From the NCBI RefSeq assembly GCF_003253005.1, contig NZ_QEPZ01000004.1, positions 124,001-188,000 on the forward strand: a stretch of DNA of 64,000 nt, written 5' to 3'. A program made the position numbers and the translations under genes. Source of the stretch: Haemophilus parainfluenzae. GTDB taxonomy: Bacteria > Pseudomonadota > Gammaproteobacteria > Enterobacterales > Pasteurellaceae. Below the pieces are notes generated by a model. The model did not search any database. It saw nothing but the letters and a program-made list of their open reading frames with translations, and had not been told where the DNA came from. The first letter of the stretch is position 1. Each line of letters begins with the position of its first letter. Shown in pieces: positions 37,942-47,837 of this stretch.

Positions 37942-38817
37942 TTAACCGCCAACTCGCTGGATTAGACGATCCATACCACTCTCATCATAACCTTCCTCAT
38001 ATTGGTCTTCATCAACGGTAAAGTTTTGCATGCTACGTCCAGCAGTACAGCCATATTGTTCCAGTTTTCCTTTCGTAAAGTTGCTACGAAATGCGGATGA
38101 ATGGTTATTTAAACTGATCACACCGATGGTAGAGTGATTACATGGATTTTTATTCACGAAAACTAAATTATAGCCAGATTCGCGAATATAGCCGGTTTTA
38201 TTTATTGCTGCATCGAAGACTTCTTCACGCACTAATTTATTGGTGTTTTTGACGAAAACACTGCGTCCGCCAGCTTGAATGAAGGCACTTGGCATGTTAG
38301 AAAGATTTTTGATTTGTGCTTTATTGAGCGAGTATTTGGCTAGCTTAACTAAATCCATTGCACTTGAAATGTTGCTATCAGATAAACCTGAACTGTCTGA
38401 AAAGCGAGTAGAGAGCATGCCTAATTCTCGTGCTTTCTCATTCATTTTTTGGATAAATTGCAAACGACTCATGCCAGCAGAGCGAGAAAGTGCATGGGCA
38501 GCATAGTTATCAGAATGAACGAGCATTGCTTTTAACAATTCATTACAAGAAATTGGCGTATATTTAGGTAATTTTGTATGAGTGCCTTTGATGTAATCGA
38601 AATCATCGTCTGTAATTGAGGCTGTACAGTTTGTGTTTCGATTATTTTCAAGAAACACATTCGCCGTCATTAACTTGGTGACAGATGCGATAGGTTGCAC
38701 ATGATTAGGTGAGCTACTTTCGAGCACTCTATCATGGGTGAAATCATATACGATATAAGATTGTGCCGTTGCGACTGTGGGTACTAAACACAATACAGAA
38801 AGAACTTTTTTTAACAT
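37942..38817 (-). CDS. pbpG: D-alanyl-D-alanine endopeptidase (PBP7 type)
   Basis: Penicillin-binding serine peptidase of 291 residues with a signal peptide ending ATAQ. Active-site motifs are SVTK (SXXK, near residue 45), SDN and KTG, in the right order. PbpG-type enzymes cut D-Ala cross-links in the periplasm. The C-terminus has an acidic tail (DEDQYEEGYDES) not typical of E. coli PBP7. Divergent from rlmN, as in H. influenzae. Confidence 0.88.
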   Translation of the reverse strand: MLKKVLSVLCLVPTVATAQSYIVYDFTHDRVLESSSPNHVQPIASVTKLMTANVFLENNRNTNCTASITDDDFDYIKGTHTKLPKYTPISCNELLKAMLVHSDNYAAHALSRSAGMSRLQFIQKMNEKARELGMLSTRFSDSSGLSDSNISSAMDLVKLAKYSLNKAQIKNLSNMPSAFIQAGGRSVFVKNTNKLVREEVFDAAINKTGYIRESGYNLVFVNKNPCNHSTIGVISLNNHSSAFRSNFTKGKLEQYGCTAGRSMQNFTVDEDQYEEGYDESGMDRLIQRVGG

Positions 38818-38920
38818 ATCTTCAATATAGCTAACTCAGAGAATAAAACAAAGTGTACATTCTATCAGTTTTTGTAGGGGGTTGGGATGTATGAAAGATA
38901 AAAAATTCGAAGTTTTTTTA

Positions 38921-38980
38921 ACCGCACTTTTCCCTTTCATTTTTTTGATTTTTGCGATGCGGATCGCAAATAAGTGCGGT
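38921..38980. repeat. Inverted uptake-signal pair enclosing a hairpin, pbpG-rlmN gap
   Basis: The 302-base gap between divergent pbpG and rlmN has an ACCGCACTT (38921-38929) and an AAGTGCGGT (38972-38980) facing each other. Between them lies a perfect eight-base inverted repeat TTTGCGAT / ATCGCAAA with a GCGG loop (38951-38970). Together they could fold into a nested cruciform. A function is not evident; apart from this, I saw no gene in the gap. Confidence 0.55.
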
Positions 38981-39119
38981 CAAAATTTTCGTTGTTTTTT
39001 AAATCTGCTAGCTTATCTGTCGGTAAATCTGTAAAATCTCGGCTCATTTTTAATATGCGAATTTTTTGTTGCTCAATTCTGAGTAACATCATCGCCGTAA
39101 TGTGTAATAACGAGGCTTT

Positions 39120-40268
39120 ATGTTAGAACAACCCCTTTCATCCGAAACGAATACAAAAAAGATTAACTTAATGGATTTAACGCGTCAGCAGATGCGTGAG
39201 TTTTTTGCTGAATTAGGCGAGAAACCATTTCGTGCGGACCAATTAGTGAAATGGATTTATCATTTTGGCGAAGATAACTTCGACAATATGACCAATATTA
39301 ATAAAAAATTACGAGAAAAATTAAAAGCGGTCGCTGAAATTAAAGCGCCTGAAGTCGCGGTTGAGCAACGCTCTGCGGATGGCACTATTAAATGGGCGAT
39401 GCAGGTAGGTGAACAGCAAGTTGAAACGGTCTATATTCCTGAGGCGGATCGCGCAACACTTTGTGTCTCTTCTCAAGTAGGCTGTGCGTTAGCTTGTACT
39501 TTTTGTTCGACAGCACAGCAAGGCTTTAACCGTAATTTAACGGTGTCTGAAATTATTGGGCAGGTTTGGCGTGCATCAAAAATTATCGGTAATTTTGGTG
39601 TGACGGGTGTTCGTCCTATTACTAATGTGGTGATGATGGGCATGGGTGAGCCATTACTAAATGTGGCCAATGTTGTGCCCGCAATGGAAATTATGCTGGA
39701 TGATTTCGCGTATGGGTTATCTAAACGGCGTGTGACGTTATCCACTTCTGGTGTCGTGCCAGCACTTGATATGCTGCGCGATAAGATTGATGTGGCATTA
39801 GCGATTTCACTTCACGCTCCGAACGATGAGTTGCGCGATGAAATTATGCCGATCAATAAAAAATATAACATCAAAATGTTGATGGATTCGGTGCATAGAT
39901 ACTTAGAAGTATCAAATGCTAACCATGGTAAAGTGACTATTGAATATGTGTTATTAGATCATGTGAATGATGGCACAGAGCATGCGCATCAATTAGCCAA
40001 AGTATTAAAAAATACCCCATGTAAAATTAATTTGATCCCATGGAACCCATTCCCAGAAGCGCCTTATGGTAAAAGCTCAAATAGCCGTGTCGATCGTTTC
40101 CAAAAAACATTAATGGAATACGGCTTTACGGTGATTGTGCGCAAAACCCGTGGTGATGATATTGATGCGGCTTGTGGTCAGTTGGCAGGAGATGTGATCG
40201 ACCGAACCAAACGTACGGCAATGAAACGTAAGTTTGGTGAAGGTATTGACGTAAAAGCGGTTAACTAA
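39120..40268 (+). CDS. rlmN: Dual-specificity RNA methyltransferase RlmN
   Basis: Radical SAM enzyme of 382 residues that methylates C2 of A2503 in 23S rRNA and A37 in some tRNAs. The cluster motif CALACTFC (CXXXCXXC) and GMGEPLLN are intact; conserved methyl-shuttling cysteines are seen in ACGQLAG near the C-terminus. It starts the conserved rlmN-pilW-rodZ-ispG-hisS-yfgM series. Confidence 0.96.
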   Translation: MLEQPLSSETNTKKINLMDLTRQQMREFFAELGEKPFRADQLVKWIYHFGEDNFDNMTNINKKLREKLKAVAEIKAPEVAVEQRSADGTIKWAMQVGEQQVETVYIPEADRATLCVSSQVGCALACTFCSTAQQGFNRNLTVSEIIGQVWRASKIIGNFGVTGVRPITNVVMMGMGEPLLNVANVVPAMEIMLDDFAYGLSKRRVTLSTSGVVPALDMLRDKIDVALAISLHAPNDELRDEIMPINKKYNIKMLMDSVHRYLEVSNANHGKVTIEYVLLDHVNDGTEHAHQLAKVLKNTPCKINLIPWNPFPEAPYGKSSNSRVDRFQKTLMEYGFTVIVRKTRGDDIDAACGQLAGDVIDRTKRTAMKRKFGEGIDVKAVN

Positions 40269-40336
40269 GCTAAATATAGTAATACTTGTAAAGGAAAATG
40301 GCTCGTAGAAGACTGACAAGATAGAGGAGTGATAAA

Positions 40337-40879
40337 ATGAAATTAATCCCAATTAACATTCTAAGTGCGGTCATTTTCCCTTTTGTTTTTTCGGCTTGTG
40401 TTTCTCAGTCTTCTGTTGATTTTAATAAACAACAAGCTGCAAAAGCGCGCGTTGAATTGGCATTAGGTTATCTTCAACAAGAGGATTTTGTTCAAGCAAA
40501 ACTGAATTTAGATAAAGCCCTTGAGCATGATGACCGCTATTACCTTGTGCACTCAGCACTTGCGCATTTTTATCAATTACAAGGCGATACGGAAAAAGCG
40601 AAGCAAGCTTATTTACAGGCGATTAAGTTAGACGATAAGCAAGGGGATGTGTATAACAACTTTGGTGCATTTCTATGTGGGCAAGGTGAGTTTGAACAAG
40701 CTTATTCACAATTTAATGCAGCACTTGCAGCACCGAATTATTATCATCAAGCCGATACTTACGAAAACATAGCACTTTGTGCTTTTGCCGGAAAACAAAC
40801 CGATGTTTATCAACAAGCGTTAGAGAAATTGCGCCAAGTTGATCCTTCTAGAGCGGAAAAGCTCCGTTCACTCAAATAA
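40337..40879 (+). CDS. pilW: Type IV pilus biogenesis lipoprotein PilW/PilF
   Basis: Outer-membrane lipoprotein of 180 residues with lipobox FSAC and at least three TPR repeats (ALGYLQQEDFVQAKLNLDKA and onward). PilW/PilF helps assemble the secretin PilQ. Type IV pilus machinery is needed for DNA uptake in Haemophilus. An uptake signal lies within its signal peptide codons. It follows rlmN, a conserved arrangement. Confidence 0.87.
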   Translation: MKLIPINILSAVIFPFVFSACVSQSSVDFNKQQAAKARVELALGYLQQEDFVQAKLNLDKALEHDDRYYLVHSALAHFYQLQGDTEKAKQAYLQAIKLDDKQGDVYNNFGAFLCGQGEFEQAYSQFNAALAAPNYYHQADTYENIALCAFAGKQTDVYQQALEKLRQVDPSRAEKLRSLK

Positions 40880-40953
40880 TCATTGCCAAAAGCCCCTTTC
40901 GACTTTAGAATTTAGCACTTAGTTTTTTGTTGCTATTTCTTTATTTTATACCT

Positions 40954-41937
40954 ATGAATACAATCCTTGAACAAACCAAAAAAACAGATACCTCCTTTGG
41001 GGATAAACTTCGTCAAGCTCGCGAAGCATTAAATCTATCTTTAGAAGATGCAGCAAAGGCAATTTCTTTACGCCCAAGTATTTTGGAGCAATTAGAAAAT
41101 AATGAATTTGTCCAAAAAAATGTGCCATCAACCTTTATGAAAGGGTATGTGCGTAGTTATACGAAATTTTTACGTATTCCTGAAAGCGAATGGGAGCATT
41201 TGACCTTTGGTGAGGCATATAAAAACGATTTAGGTAAAAATGCACGTGTGACGCGTTCAGTAAACCAATACTCTTCTCATAGTCGCTGGGTCGGCACACT
41301 TACAACCATTATCTTACTCGCGGTAGTTGGAATGACAGGTTTATGGTGGTGGCAAAATTATCAAAAATCAAACGAAGAACGTGATAATTTAGTGCAAACC
41401 TACGTTGAAAAAGAAAAAACAGTCGCGGCAAATAGCCAGCCTGCTACGTCAAATAATGAAACTGCGCCAGTAGAGGAAGCAATAAATAATGCCGCTGTTG
41501 AATCTGTGGTTTCAAAGACTCAAGAAAATCAAGCTCAAACAGTAAACGCAGAAGTTTCAAGCTCAGCAACTTCAGCACCTACTGTTGAACAAGCTCAAGC
41601 ATCTGTTGTGGAACAAACGTTACCTAACACAGAACCAACCGTACCAGATGCGCAAAGTGCGGTTGAAAACCCCGCTATTTCTGAAGCACCAACTACAGTG
41701 AAAGGTGATCTCGTTATTGAGATTACCAAAAATTCAAGCTGGATTAGTGTGAAAGACCAAAACCGTAAAGTATTAGCGCAAAAAGAATATAAACAAGGTG
41801 AAACCTTAACCTTTAATGGTGACGAATACGCCTTGATTATCGGTGCGCCGGGTAACGTTCGCATTACTTATAAAGGCAAAGCGTATCCGCTTACAGTTGA
41901 TGGCCGTGTGGCTAAATTTAAATTACCAAAACCTTAA
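40954..41937 (+). CDS. rodZ: Cytoskeleton protein RodZ
   Basis: Bitopic membrane protein of 327 residues linking MreB to the envelope. The cytoplasmic helix-turn-helix domain spans about 15-80 (LREALNLSLEDAAKAISLRPS), one membrane helix lies near 108-128 (WVGTLTTIILLAVVGMTGLW), then comes a proline/threonine/glutamine-rich linker and a C-terminal beta domain (about 250-327). The ATG giving MNTILEQTKK is chosen over a TTG-type start nine codons earlier in hydrophobic junk. Confidence 0.93.
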   Translation: MNTILEQTKKTDTSFGDKLRQAREALNLSLEDAAKAISLRPSILEQLENNEFVQKNVPSTFMKGYVRSYTKFLRIPESEWEHLTFGEAYKNDLGKNARVTRSVNQYSSHSRWVGTLTTIILLAVVGMTGLWWWQNYQKSNEERDNLVQTYVEKEKTVAANSQPATSNNETAPVEEAINNAAVESVVSKTQENQAQTVNAEVSSSATSAPTVEQAQASVVEQTLPNTEPTVPDAQSAVENPAISEAPTTVKGDLVIEITKNSSWISVKDQNRKVLAQKEYKQGETLTFNGDEYALIIGAPGNVRITYKGKAYPLTVDGRVAKFKLPKP

Positions 41938-41955
41938 CGAATAATTTACGAAAGA

Positions 41956-43062
41956 ATGTCAGCAGTAAAACCTACTATCAAGCGTCGTGAATCGACAAAA
42001 ATTTATGTGGGCAATGTACCAATCGGTGGTGATGCACCAATTGCCGTACAATCCATGACAAATACTCGCACAACTGATGTTGAAGCGACCGTTGCTCAGA
42101 TTAAATCATTGGAACGTGTCGGCGCAGATATTGTGCGTGTTTCTGTACCAACTATGGATGCCGCCGAAGCCTTTAAAATCATTAAACAGCAAGTGAATGT
42201 GCCATTAGTGGCGGATATTCATTTTGACTATCGTATCGCATTAAAAGTGGCTGAATATGGGGTGGATTGCTTACGTATTAATCCAGGCAATATCGGTCGT
42301 GAAGATCGTATTCGAGCAGTAGTTGATTGCGCACGCGATAAAAATATCCCTATTCGTATCGGTGTCAATGCTGGCTCATTAGAAAAAGATATTCAAGAGA
42401 AATTTGGTGAACCAACACCAGAAGCCTTGTTAGAATCAGCGTTACGTCATGTTGAGATCTTGGATCGTTTAAACTTCGATCAATTCAAAGTAAGCGTAAA
42501 AGCATCGGATGTTTTCCTTGCAGTGGAATCTTACCGTTTACTGGCAAAAGCCATTAAACAGCCGTTGCATTTAGGCATTACGGAAGCAGGTGGCGCGCGT
42601 GCGGGCTCAGTGAAATCTGCAATTGGTTTAGGTATGCTGTTGGCGGAAGGTATTGGTGATACCTTACGTGTCTCTTTAGCCGCCGATCCTGTAGAAGAAA
42701 TCAAAGTTGGTTTTGATATTTTGAAATCGTTACGTATTCGTTCTCGCGGGATTAACTTTATTGCTTGTCCAACTTGCTCTCGTCAAGAGTTTGATGTGAT
42801 CGGCACGGTGAATGCACTGGAACAACGTTTAGAAGATATTATTACCCCAATGGATGTATCTATTATCGGTTGTGTGGTAAATGGCCCGGGTGAAGCATTA
42901 GTGTCTGATCTTGGCGTGACCGGTGGTAATAAGAAAAGTGGCTATTATTTAGATGGTGAGCGTCAAAAAGAACGTTTTGATAACGACGCGATTATTGACC
43001 AATTAGAAGCAAAAATTCGTGCCAAAGTTGCACAACAAGATCCAAAAAATCGAATTATTTAA
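41956..43062 (+). CDS. ispG: 4-hydroxy-3-methylbut-2-en-1-yl diphosphate synthase IspG
   Basis: Iron-sulfur enzyme of 368 residues catalysing the penultimate step of the MEP isoprenoid route. The cluster cysteines are in CPTCSRQ and GCVVNGPGE; the N-terminal TIM barrel begins VGNVPIGG. It lies between rodZ and hisS with short gaps, as in H. influenzae and E. coli. Confidence 0.97.
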   Translation: MSAVKPTIKRRESTKIYVGNVPIGGDAPIAVQSMTNTRTTDVEATVAQIKSLERVGADIVRVSVPTMDAAEAFKIIKQQVNVPLVADIHFDYRIALKVAEYGVDCLRINPGNIGREDRIRAVVDCARDKNIPIRIGVNAGSLEKDIQEKFGEPTPEALLESALRHVEILDRLNFDQFKVSVKASDVFLAVESYRLLAKAIKQPLHLGITEAGGARAGSVKSAIGLGMLLAEGIGDTLRVSLAADPVEEIKVGFDILKSLRIRSRGINFIACPTCSRQEFDVIGTVNALEQRLEDIITPMDVSIIGCVVNGPGEALVSDLGVTGGNKKSGYYLDGERQKERFDNDAIIDQLEAKIRAKVAQQDPKNRII

Positions 43063-43071
43063 GGAAAACTC

Positions 43072-44343
43072 GTGGCAAAAAATATTCAAGCAATTCGTGG
43101 GATGAATGACTGTTCCCCAACTGAATCTCCACTTTGGCAATGGATTGAAGGACAGGTTCGCCAAATTTTAAGCAGCTACGGCTATTCAGAAGTGCGTATG
43201 CCAATCGTGGAAAGTACGCCATTATTTGCTCGTGCAATCGGTGAAGTCACAGATGTTGTCTCAAAAGAAATGTATACATTCTGGGATAACGATGAGCAAT
43301 TAACACTTCGTCCAGAAGGTACGGCTGGATGCGTGCGTGCTGCGATTGAACACGGTTGGATTTACAACAATGAACAACGTTTATGGTATATGGGACCGAT
43401 GTTCCGTCATGAACGTCCACAAAAAGGTCGTTACCGTCAATTCCACCAAGCAGGTGTCGAAGTATTTGGTATCGCAACCCCTGAAATTGATGCAGAGTTA
43501 ATTATTTTAACTGCACGTTTGTGGAAAGCTTTAGGTATTGATCAACATGTTTCACTTCAATTAAATTCGATTGGTTCATTAGAAGCACGTGCAAACTATC
43601 GTTCAGCATTAGTGGCCTTCTTAGAAAATCACCAAGATTTAATGAGCGAAGAAGAGAAAGAACGTCTTGTAAAAAATCCATTACGTATTTTGGATACTAA
43701 AAATCAAGCATTACAAGACGTATTGGACGGTGCGCCAAAATTATTGGATTATTTAGATGATGAAAGCCGCGAGCATTTTGCGCAGTTATGCGGTTTATTA
43801 GATGCGGTTGGTATTCAATATGAAATTAATCCAAAATTGGTTCGTGGTTTAGATTATTATAATAAAACCGTATTTGAATGGGTGACATCCGCATTAGGTG
43901 CGCAAGGTACTGTATGTGGTGGTGGACGCTATGACGGCTTAGTTGAACAACTTGGTGGCCACGCAACAAGTGGTGTCGGTTTCGCAATGGGCTTAGAGCG
44001 TTTAGTGCTACTCGTTCAAGAAGTGAATAAATCGATTCCGGTAAAAAGTGCGGTAGATATTTACGTTGTTTATCAAGGTGAAGGTATAACATTAGCCGCA
44101 TTCCAGCTCGCGGAAAAACTTCGCTCAGAATTACCGCACTTAAGCACAATGTTGCATTGCAGCGGCGGTAACTTTAAAAAACAATTTAGACGTGCAGATA
44201 AGTCTGGTGCGACTCTGGCTCTTGTGCTTGGCGAAAGTGAAGTGCAAAATAATCAAGTTGTGGTAAAACACTTACTTGGCGCAGCAGAGCAGCAAACCAT
44301 TGATGTGGACAATTTAATTGAACACGTGAAAGCCCAATTTTAA
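43072..44343 (+). CDS. hisS: Histidyl-tRNA synthetase
   Basis: Class II synthetase of 423 residues. It begins with a GTG giving [13 protein letters not shown], the standard start. Motif 2 is in [19 protein letters not shown], the histidine-specific motifs read LVRGLDYYN and GGGRYDGL, and motif 3 is GFAMGLERL. The anticodon domain occupies about the last 90 residues. AAGGAAAA precedes the start. Confidence 0.98.
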   Translation: MAKNIQAIRGMNDCSPTESPLWQWIEGQVRQILSSYGYSEVRMPIVESTPLFARAIGEVTDVVSKEMYTFWDNDEQLTLRPEGTAGCVRAAIEHGWIYNNEQRLWYMGPMFRHERPQKGRYRQFHQAGVEVFGIATPEIDAELIILTARLWKALGIDQHVSLQLNSIGSLEARANYRSALVAFLENHQDLMSEEEKERLVKNPLRILDTKNQALQDVLDGAPKLLDYLDDESREHFAQLCGLLDAVGIQYEINPKLVRGLDYYNKTVFEWVTSALGAQGTVCGGGRYDGLVEQLGGHATSGVGFAMGLERLVLLVQEVNKSIPVKSAVDIYVVYQGEGITLAAFQLAEKLRSELPHLSTMLHCSGGNFKKQFRRADKSGATLALVLGESEVQNNQVVVKHLLGAAEQQTIDVDNLIEHVKAQF

Positions 44344-44361
44344 TTTTAGAAGGATAGGAAA

Positions 44362-44976
44362 ATGGCATATACCATTGAAGAAGAACAAGAACTGAACCAG
44401 TTAAAAGAATGGTGGAAAGACAATGGCAAAACCATTATTGCCGCTTTTATTCTTGGTGTAGGCGGGATGTTGGGCTGGCGTTATTGGCAGTCTTATCAAG
44501 CCAATCAAATTATGCAAGCGTCTGCTGAATATGATGCGTTAGTTTATACAGCAAACAAAGATGCTGCAGCACAACAAGCTAAAGTAGCTGAATTTGTGAA
44601 AGCGCATGATAAAACCAGCTATGCGGTATTTAGCTTATTAGATGAAGCAAAAGGTTTTGTTGCAAAACAAGATTACGCCTCTGCTGAAAATAGCTTAAAA
44701 CAAGCAATTGCTCAATCACAAGATGATATCTTAACTTCTCTTGCAGCGCTTCGTTTGTCTGCTGTGCAGTTCCAACAAGGTCAATTTGATGCCGCATTAG
44801 CAAGTCTAAATCAAGTGAAAAGCCAGGGCTTTAGCGCGCGTAAAGATCTTTTAGCGGGCGATATTCAAATCGCAAAAGGCGATGTGAATGGTGCTAAAGC
44901 AAGCTTTGAGAATGCACAAAAAAGCGGTAACCCGTTAGAAAAACAAATGGCGCAGATGAAATTAAATAATCTGTAA
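44362..44976 (+). CDS. yfgM: Ancillary SecYEG translocon subunit YfgM
   Basis: Protein of 204 residues with a cytoplasmic N-terminus, one membrane helix (about 24-42, IIAAFILGVGGMLGW) and a periplasmic TPR-like domain. YfgM binds PpiD at the Sec translocon in E. coli, and ppiD is also in this window. The gene follows hisS; in E. coli bamB and der would follow, but here a terminator does. Confidence 0.92.
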   Translation: MAYTIEEEQELNQLKEWWKDNGKTIIAAFILGVGGMLGWRYWQSYQANQIMQASAEYDALVYTANKDAAAQQAKVAEFVKAHDKTSYAVFSLLDEAKGFVAKQDYASAENSLKQAIAQSQDDILTSLAALRLSAVQFQQGQFDAALASLNQVKSQGFSARKDLLAGDIQIAKGDVNGAKASFENAQKSGNPLEKQMAQMKLNNL

Positions 44977-44986
44977 TATTTTAATT

Positions 44987-45011
44987 AGCCCGAATTACTC
45001 GGGCTTTTTTA
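44987..45011 (+). terminator. Terminator of yfgM
   Basis: AGCCCGA and TCGGGCT form a seven-base stem with a five-base loop followed by TTTTTT, a clear rho-independent terminator ending the long rlmN-yfgM series. Confidence 0.92.
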
Positions 45012-45027
45012 TTGGATTTTTGATCTT

Positions 45028-45471
45028 ATGATTCAGAAACCTATTGTGCCACCACCCGTCATTTTTATTGGCTGTGCACTTATCATGACATATTTACCTA
45101 ATCCTTACCCTGTTACAATCAATATCGTGATAGCTTATCTGATTGCGTTGGCTTCATCTTTTGTTGGTTTTTTCAGTGTTTGGCAATTCTACAAAAATAA
45201 AGCCAATATTCATCCCATCCATTTAGAGAAAAGCAAAGTATTTGTGGTAAATGGTATTTATCGTTTTAGCCGTAATCCCATGTATTTAAGCTTAGTTGGC
45301 TTGTTAGTGGCATGGGCGTTTTATTTACAAAGTGCGGTTAGTTTTTTAGGTGTTTTTCTATTTATTTATCTCATCACACAATGGCAAATTAAACCTGAAG
45401 AATACTGGCTAGAGAAGAAGTTTGGTGAGTCTTATTTGGCTTATAAGAAAAAAGTGAGACGTTGGATTTAA
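45028..45471 (+). CDS. Isoprenylcysteine carboxyl methyltransferase family membrane protein
   Basis: Small membrane protein of 147 residues with about four hydrophobic segments. The C-terminal SAM-binding region has GIYRFSRNPMYLS and EEYWLEKKFGESYLAYKKKVRRW, the usual marks of the ICMT/PEMT-like membrane methyltransferases. The substrate in bacteria is mostly unknown, and I do not assign one. It lies between two terminators, so it is probably its own transcription unit or reads through from yfgM. Confidence 0.8.
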   Translation: MIQKPIVPPPVIFIGCALIMTYLPNPYPVTINIVIAYLIALASSFVGFFSVWQFYKNKANIHPIHLEKSKVFVVNGIYRFSRNPMYLSLVGLLVAWAFYLQSAVSFLGVFLFIYLITQWQIKPEEYWLEKKFGESYLAYKKKVRRWI

Positions 45472-45480
45472 CCAATAAAA

Positions 45481-45507
45481 AAATCGCCTAAAAATAGGCG
45501 ATTTTTT
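45481..45507. terminator. Bidirectional terminator between the methyltransferase gene and sodA
   Basis: AAATCGCCTA and TAGGCGATTT form a 10-base stem with a short A-rich loop, with A- and T-runs on either side. It serves two convergent genes. Confidence 0.92.
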
Positions 45508-45525
45508 ATATATTTTGAGAAGCTA

Positions 45526-46173
45526 TTATTTCGCTGCACATCCGCAATCTGCTAATTTTTTAGCAAAACGTTCTGCAACAAAATCCCAGTTTACTACGTT
45601 CCAGAATTCTTTGATGTAGTCTGGACGACGGTTTTGGAATTTCAAGTAGTAAGCGTGTTCCCAAACATCTAAGCCTAAAAGAGGGAAACCCTCACAACCT
45701 GCGATTTCTTTACCCATTAACGGAGAATCTTGGTTTGCGGTAGAAACAACAGATAATTTACCTTGGTTGATCACTAACCATGCCCAACCAGAACCGAAAC
45801 GAGTTGCCGCTGCTTTTTCAAATTCAGCTTTGAAGTTTTCTACAGAACCAAAATCACGTTCGATAGCAGCTTTTAAATCACCTTGTAGAGTAGTACCTTT
45901 TTTCAATGATTTCCAGAATAAGCTGTGGTTTGCATGACCACCTGCGTTGTTACGTAATGCGGTACGTTTTTCAGCTGGGATTTTGTCTAATTGGCTGATT
46001 AATTGACCTGAGCACATTTCAGAAAATTCAGCAGGTAAAGTTTCTAACACCGCGTTTGCATTGTTTACATAGGCTTGGTGGTGTTTAGTGTGGTGAATTT
46101 CCATTGTTTGTGCATCAAAATGTGGTTCTAACGCATCATAAGCGTAACCTAATTCAGGTAGAGTATAAGACAT
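45526..46173 (-). CDS. sodA: Superoxide dismutase [Mn]
   Basis: Enzyme of 215 residues converting superoxide to peroxide and oxygen. The four metal ligands are in [15 protein letters not shown] and [19 protein letters not shown] and the downstream residues fit the Mn form. The C-terminus ends in CGCAAK. It lies divergent from the ccm operon, as in H. influenzae, with an inverted repeat and FNR-like site in between. Confidence 0.95.
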   Translation of the reverse strand: MSYTLPELGYAYDALEPHFDAQTMEIHHTKHHQAYVNNANAVLETLPAEFSEMCSGQLISQLDKIPAEKRTALRNNAGGHANHSLFWKSLKKGTTLQGDLKAAIERDFGSVENFKAEFEKAAATRFGSGWAWLVINQGKLSVVSTANQDSPLMGKEIAGCEGFPLLGLDVWEHAYYLKFQNRRPDYIKEFWNVVNWDFVAERFAKKLADCGCAAK

Positions 46174-46208
46174 AATATGTTCCTTTTTTAAATGAAGTTA
46201 GGGTAATG

Positions 46209-46231
46209 TTTTTGATAAAAAACATCAAAAA
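46209..46231. promoter_or_regulatory. Inverted repeat upstream of sodA
   Basis: TTTTTGAT and ATCAAAAA form eight-base arms around a seven-base spacer, 36 bases upstream of the sodA start. It is a candidate operator. The spacing does not fit FNR, and I cannot name the protein. Confidence 0.4.
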
Positions 46232-46254
46232 GTAGTTAAATAGTAGCAGAAAAT

Positions 46255-46268
46255 TTGATTTAGATCAG
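46255..46268. promoter_or_regulatory. FNR-like box between sodA and ccmA
   Basis: TTGATTTAGATCAG matches TTGAT-N4-ATCAA with one mismatch. It could activate ccm genes or repress sodA under anaerobic conditions; it lies nearer to sodA. Confidence 0.45.
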
Positions 46269-46455
46269 TAAATCTTTTAATTATTTGATTATCCGATGAA
46301 TAGACTAGAAAAGCTTAATTTGTTTTAAATCAATAAACACACCAATCTACTTCTAAATAGTTATACCTTTTAGCCCTTAAAATCTCGTCAAAATTTCCCC
46401 TTGTGGTAGAATACCCGCTGATTTTTCACAAGATTTTATTTTTAAGGCTGAGGCT

Positions 46456-47097
46456 ATGTTTCCTGCTCATCAACTTCAATTAGAACAATTAGCGTGCCAG
46501 CGTGGCGATCGTGTGTTGTTCACCGATCTTTCACTGCAATTTCAAAGCGGTGATTTCGTGCAAATTGAAGGGCACAATGGTATCGGCAAAACAAGTTTAT
46601 TGCGCATTTTAGCCGGCCTTGCACAGCCTGTAGAAGGTAAAGTGCGGTGGAATTCAGACGAGATTACAAAACAACGCGAAGAATACCATTATCAGCTACT
46701 TTATCTCGGCCATCATTCTGGTGTTAAACCTGAATTAACGGCATGGGAAAATTTAAAATTTTATCAGCAGATTAGTCAAAGCCAGCAAGGCACCGATATT
46801 TTATGGGATGTGCTGGAAAAAGTGGGCTTACTCGGCCGCGAAGATTTACCGGCCGCCCAACTTTCAGCAGGTCAGCAAAAGCGAATTGCTTTGGCGAGAT
46901 TATGGATCTCTGAAGCGCCACTTTGGATTTTGGATGAACCTTTTACAGCAATAGACAAAAAAGGGGTTGAAGTTTTGACCGCGATTTTTGAAAATCATGC
47001 TAAAAAAGGTGGAATGGTCATTTTAACGAGTCACCAAGAAGTGCCAAGTACGTTATTGAAAAAAATCAATCTTGCTGATTATAAATATAACTCTTAG
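46456..47097 (+). CDS. ccmA: Cytochrome c biogenesis ATP-binding protein CcmA
   Basis: ABC ATPase of 213 residues with Walker [11 protein letters not shown], signature [11 protein letters not shown] and Walker B LWILDEPF. With CcmB and CcmC it releases holo-CcmE carrying haem. It heads the ccm operon. Confidence 0.95.
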   Translation: MFPAHQLQLEQLACQRGDRVLFTDLSLQFQSGDFVQIEGHNGIGKTSLLRILAGLAQPVEGKVRWNSDEITKQREEYHYQLLYLGHHSGVKPELTAWENLKFYQQISQSQQGTDILWDVLEKVGLLGREDLPAAQLSAGQQKRIALARLWISEAPLWILDEPFTAIDKKGVEVLTAIFENHAKKGGMVILTSHQEVPSTLLKKINLADYKYNS

Positions 47098-47103
47098 ATT
47101 TTT

Positions 47104-47769
47104 ATGATATTTTTACAGATTATAAAGCGTGAGCTGAAGATTGCGACCCGTAAACAAGCGGAAATATTGAACCCGCTTTGGTTCTTTTTGATCGTGATTA
47201 CGCTGTTCCCATTGGTGATTGGGCCGGATCCTAAACTCCTTTCTCGAATTGCACCTGGGGTTGCTTGGGTGGCGGCATTACTTTCTGCGTTGCTGTCTTT
47301 TGAGCGCTTATTTCGAGATGATTTTATTGATGGCTCTTTAGAACAATTGATGCTCACGGCTCAACCTTTAGCGCTAACGGCACTCGCAAAAGTTGTTGCG
47401 CACTGGTTATTAACAGGTTTGCCGTTGATTTTACTTTCACCTATTGCGGCTTTATTACTTTCGTTGGAAGTGAATATTTGGTGGGCGCTGGTGGTCACCT
47501 TGCTAGTGGGAACACCAATTTTAAGCTGCATTGGCGCAATTGGTGTGGCATTGACGGTGGGATTGCGTAAAGGTGGCGTATTGCTGAGTTTACTTGTGGT
47601 ACCATTATTCATTCCGGTTTTAATTTTTGCCTCAGCAATTTTAGATGCCGCCGCATTAAATCTCCCTTATGGCGGACAGCTTGCTATTTTAGGTGCAATT
47701 TTGACTGGCGCGATAACTTTATCGCCTTTTGCTATTGCAGCAGCACTACGAATTAGTTTAGATAATTAA
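47104..47769 (+). CDS. ccmB: Haem exporter protein CcmB
   Basis: Inner-membrane protein of 221 residues with about six hydrophobic segments. It opens IFLQIIKRELKIATRKQAEI and contains WVAALLSALLSFERLF, typical of CcmB. It forms the membrane part of the CcmAB complex. A 68-base gap with an uptake signal precedes ccmC. Confidence 0.95.
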   Translation: MIFLQIIKRELKIATRKQAEILNPLWFFLIVITLFPLVIGPDPKLLSRIAPGVAWVAALLSALLSFERLFRDDFIDGSLEQLMLTAQPLALTALAKVVAHWLLTGLPLILLSPIAALLLSLEVNIWWALVVTLLVGTPILSCIGAIGVALTVGLRKGGVLLSLLVVPLFIPVLIFASAILDAAALNLPYGGQLAILGAILTGAITLSPFAIAAALRISLDN

Positions 47770-47837
47770 TCATCATTACGGTGAAAGTGCGGTCAGATTT
47801 TTAACTGTTTTTTATTTTTTGGAATTAAGGATCTTTT

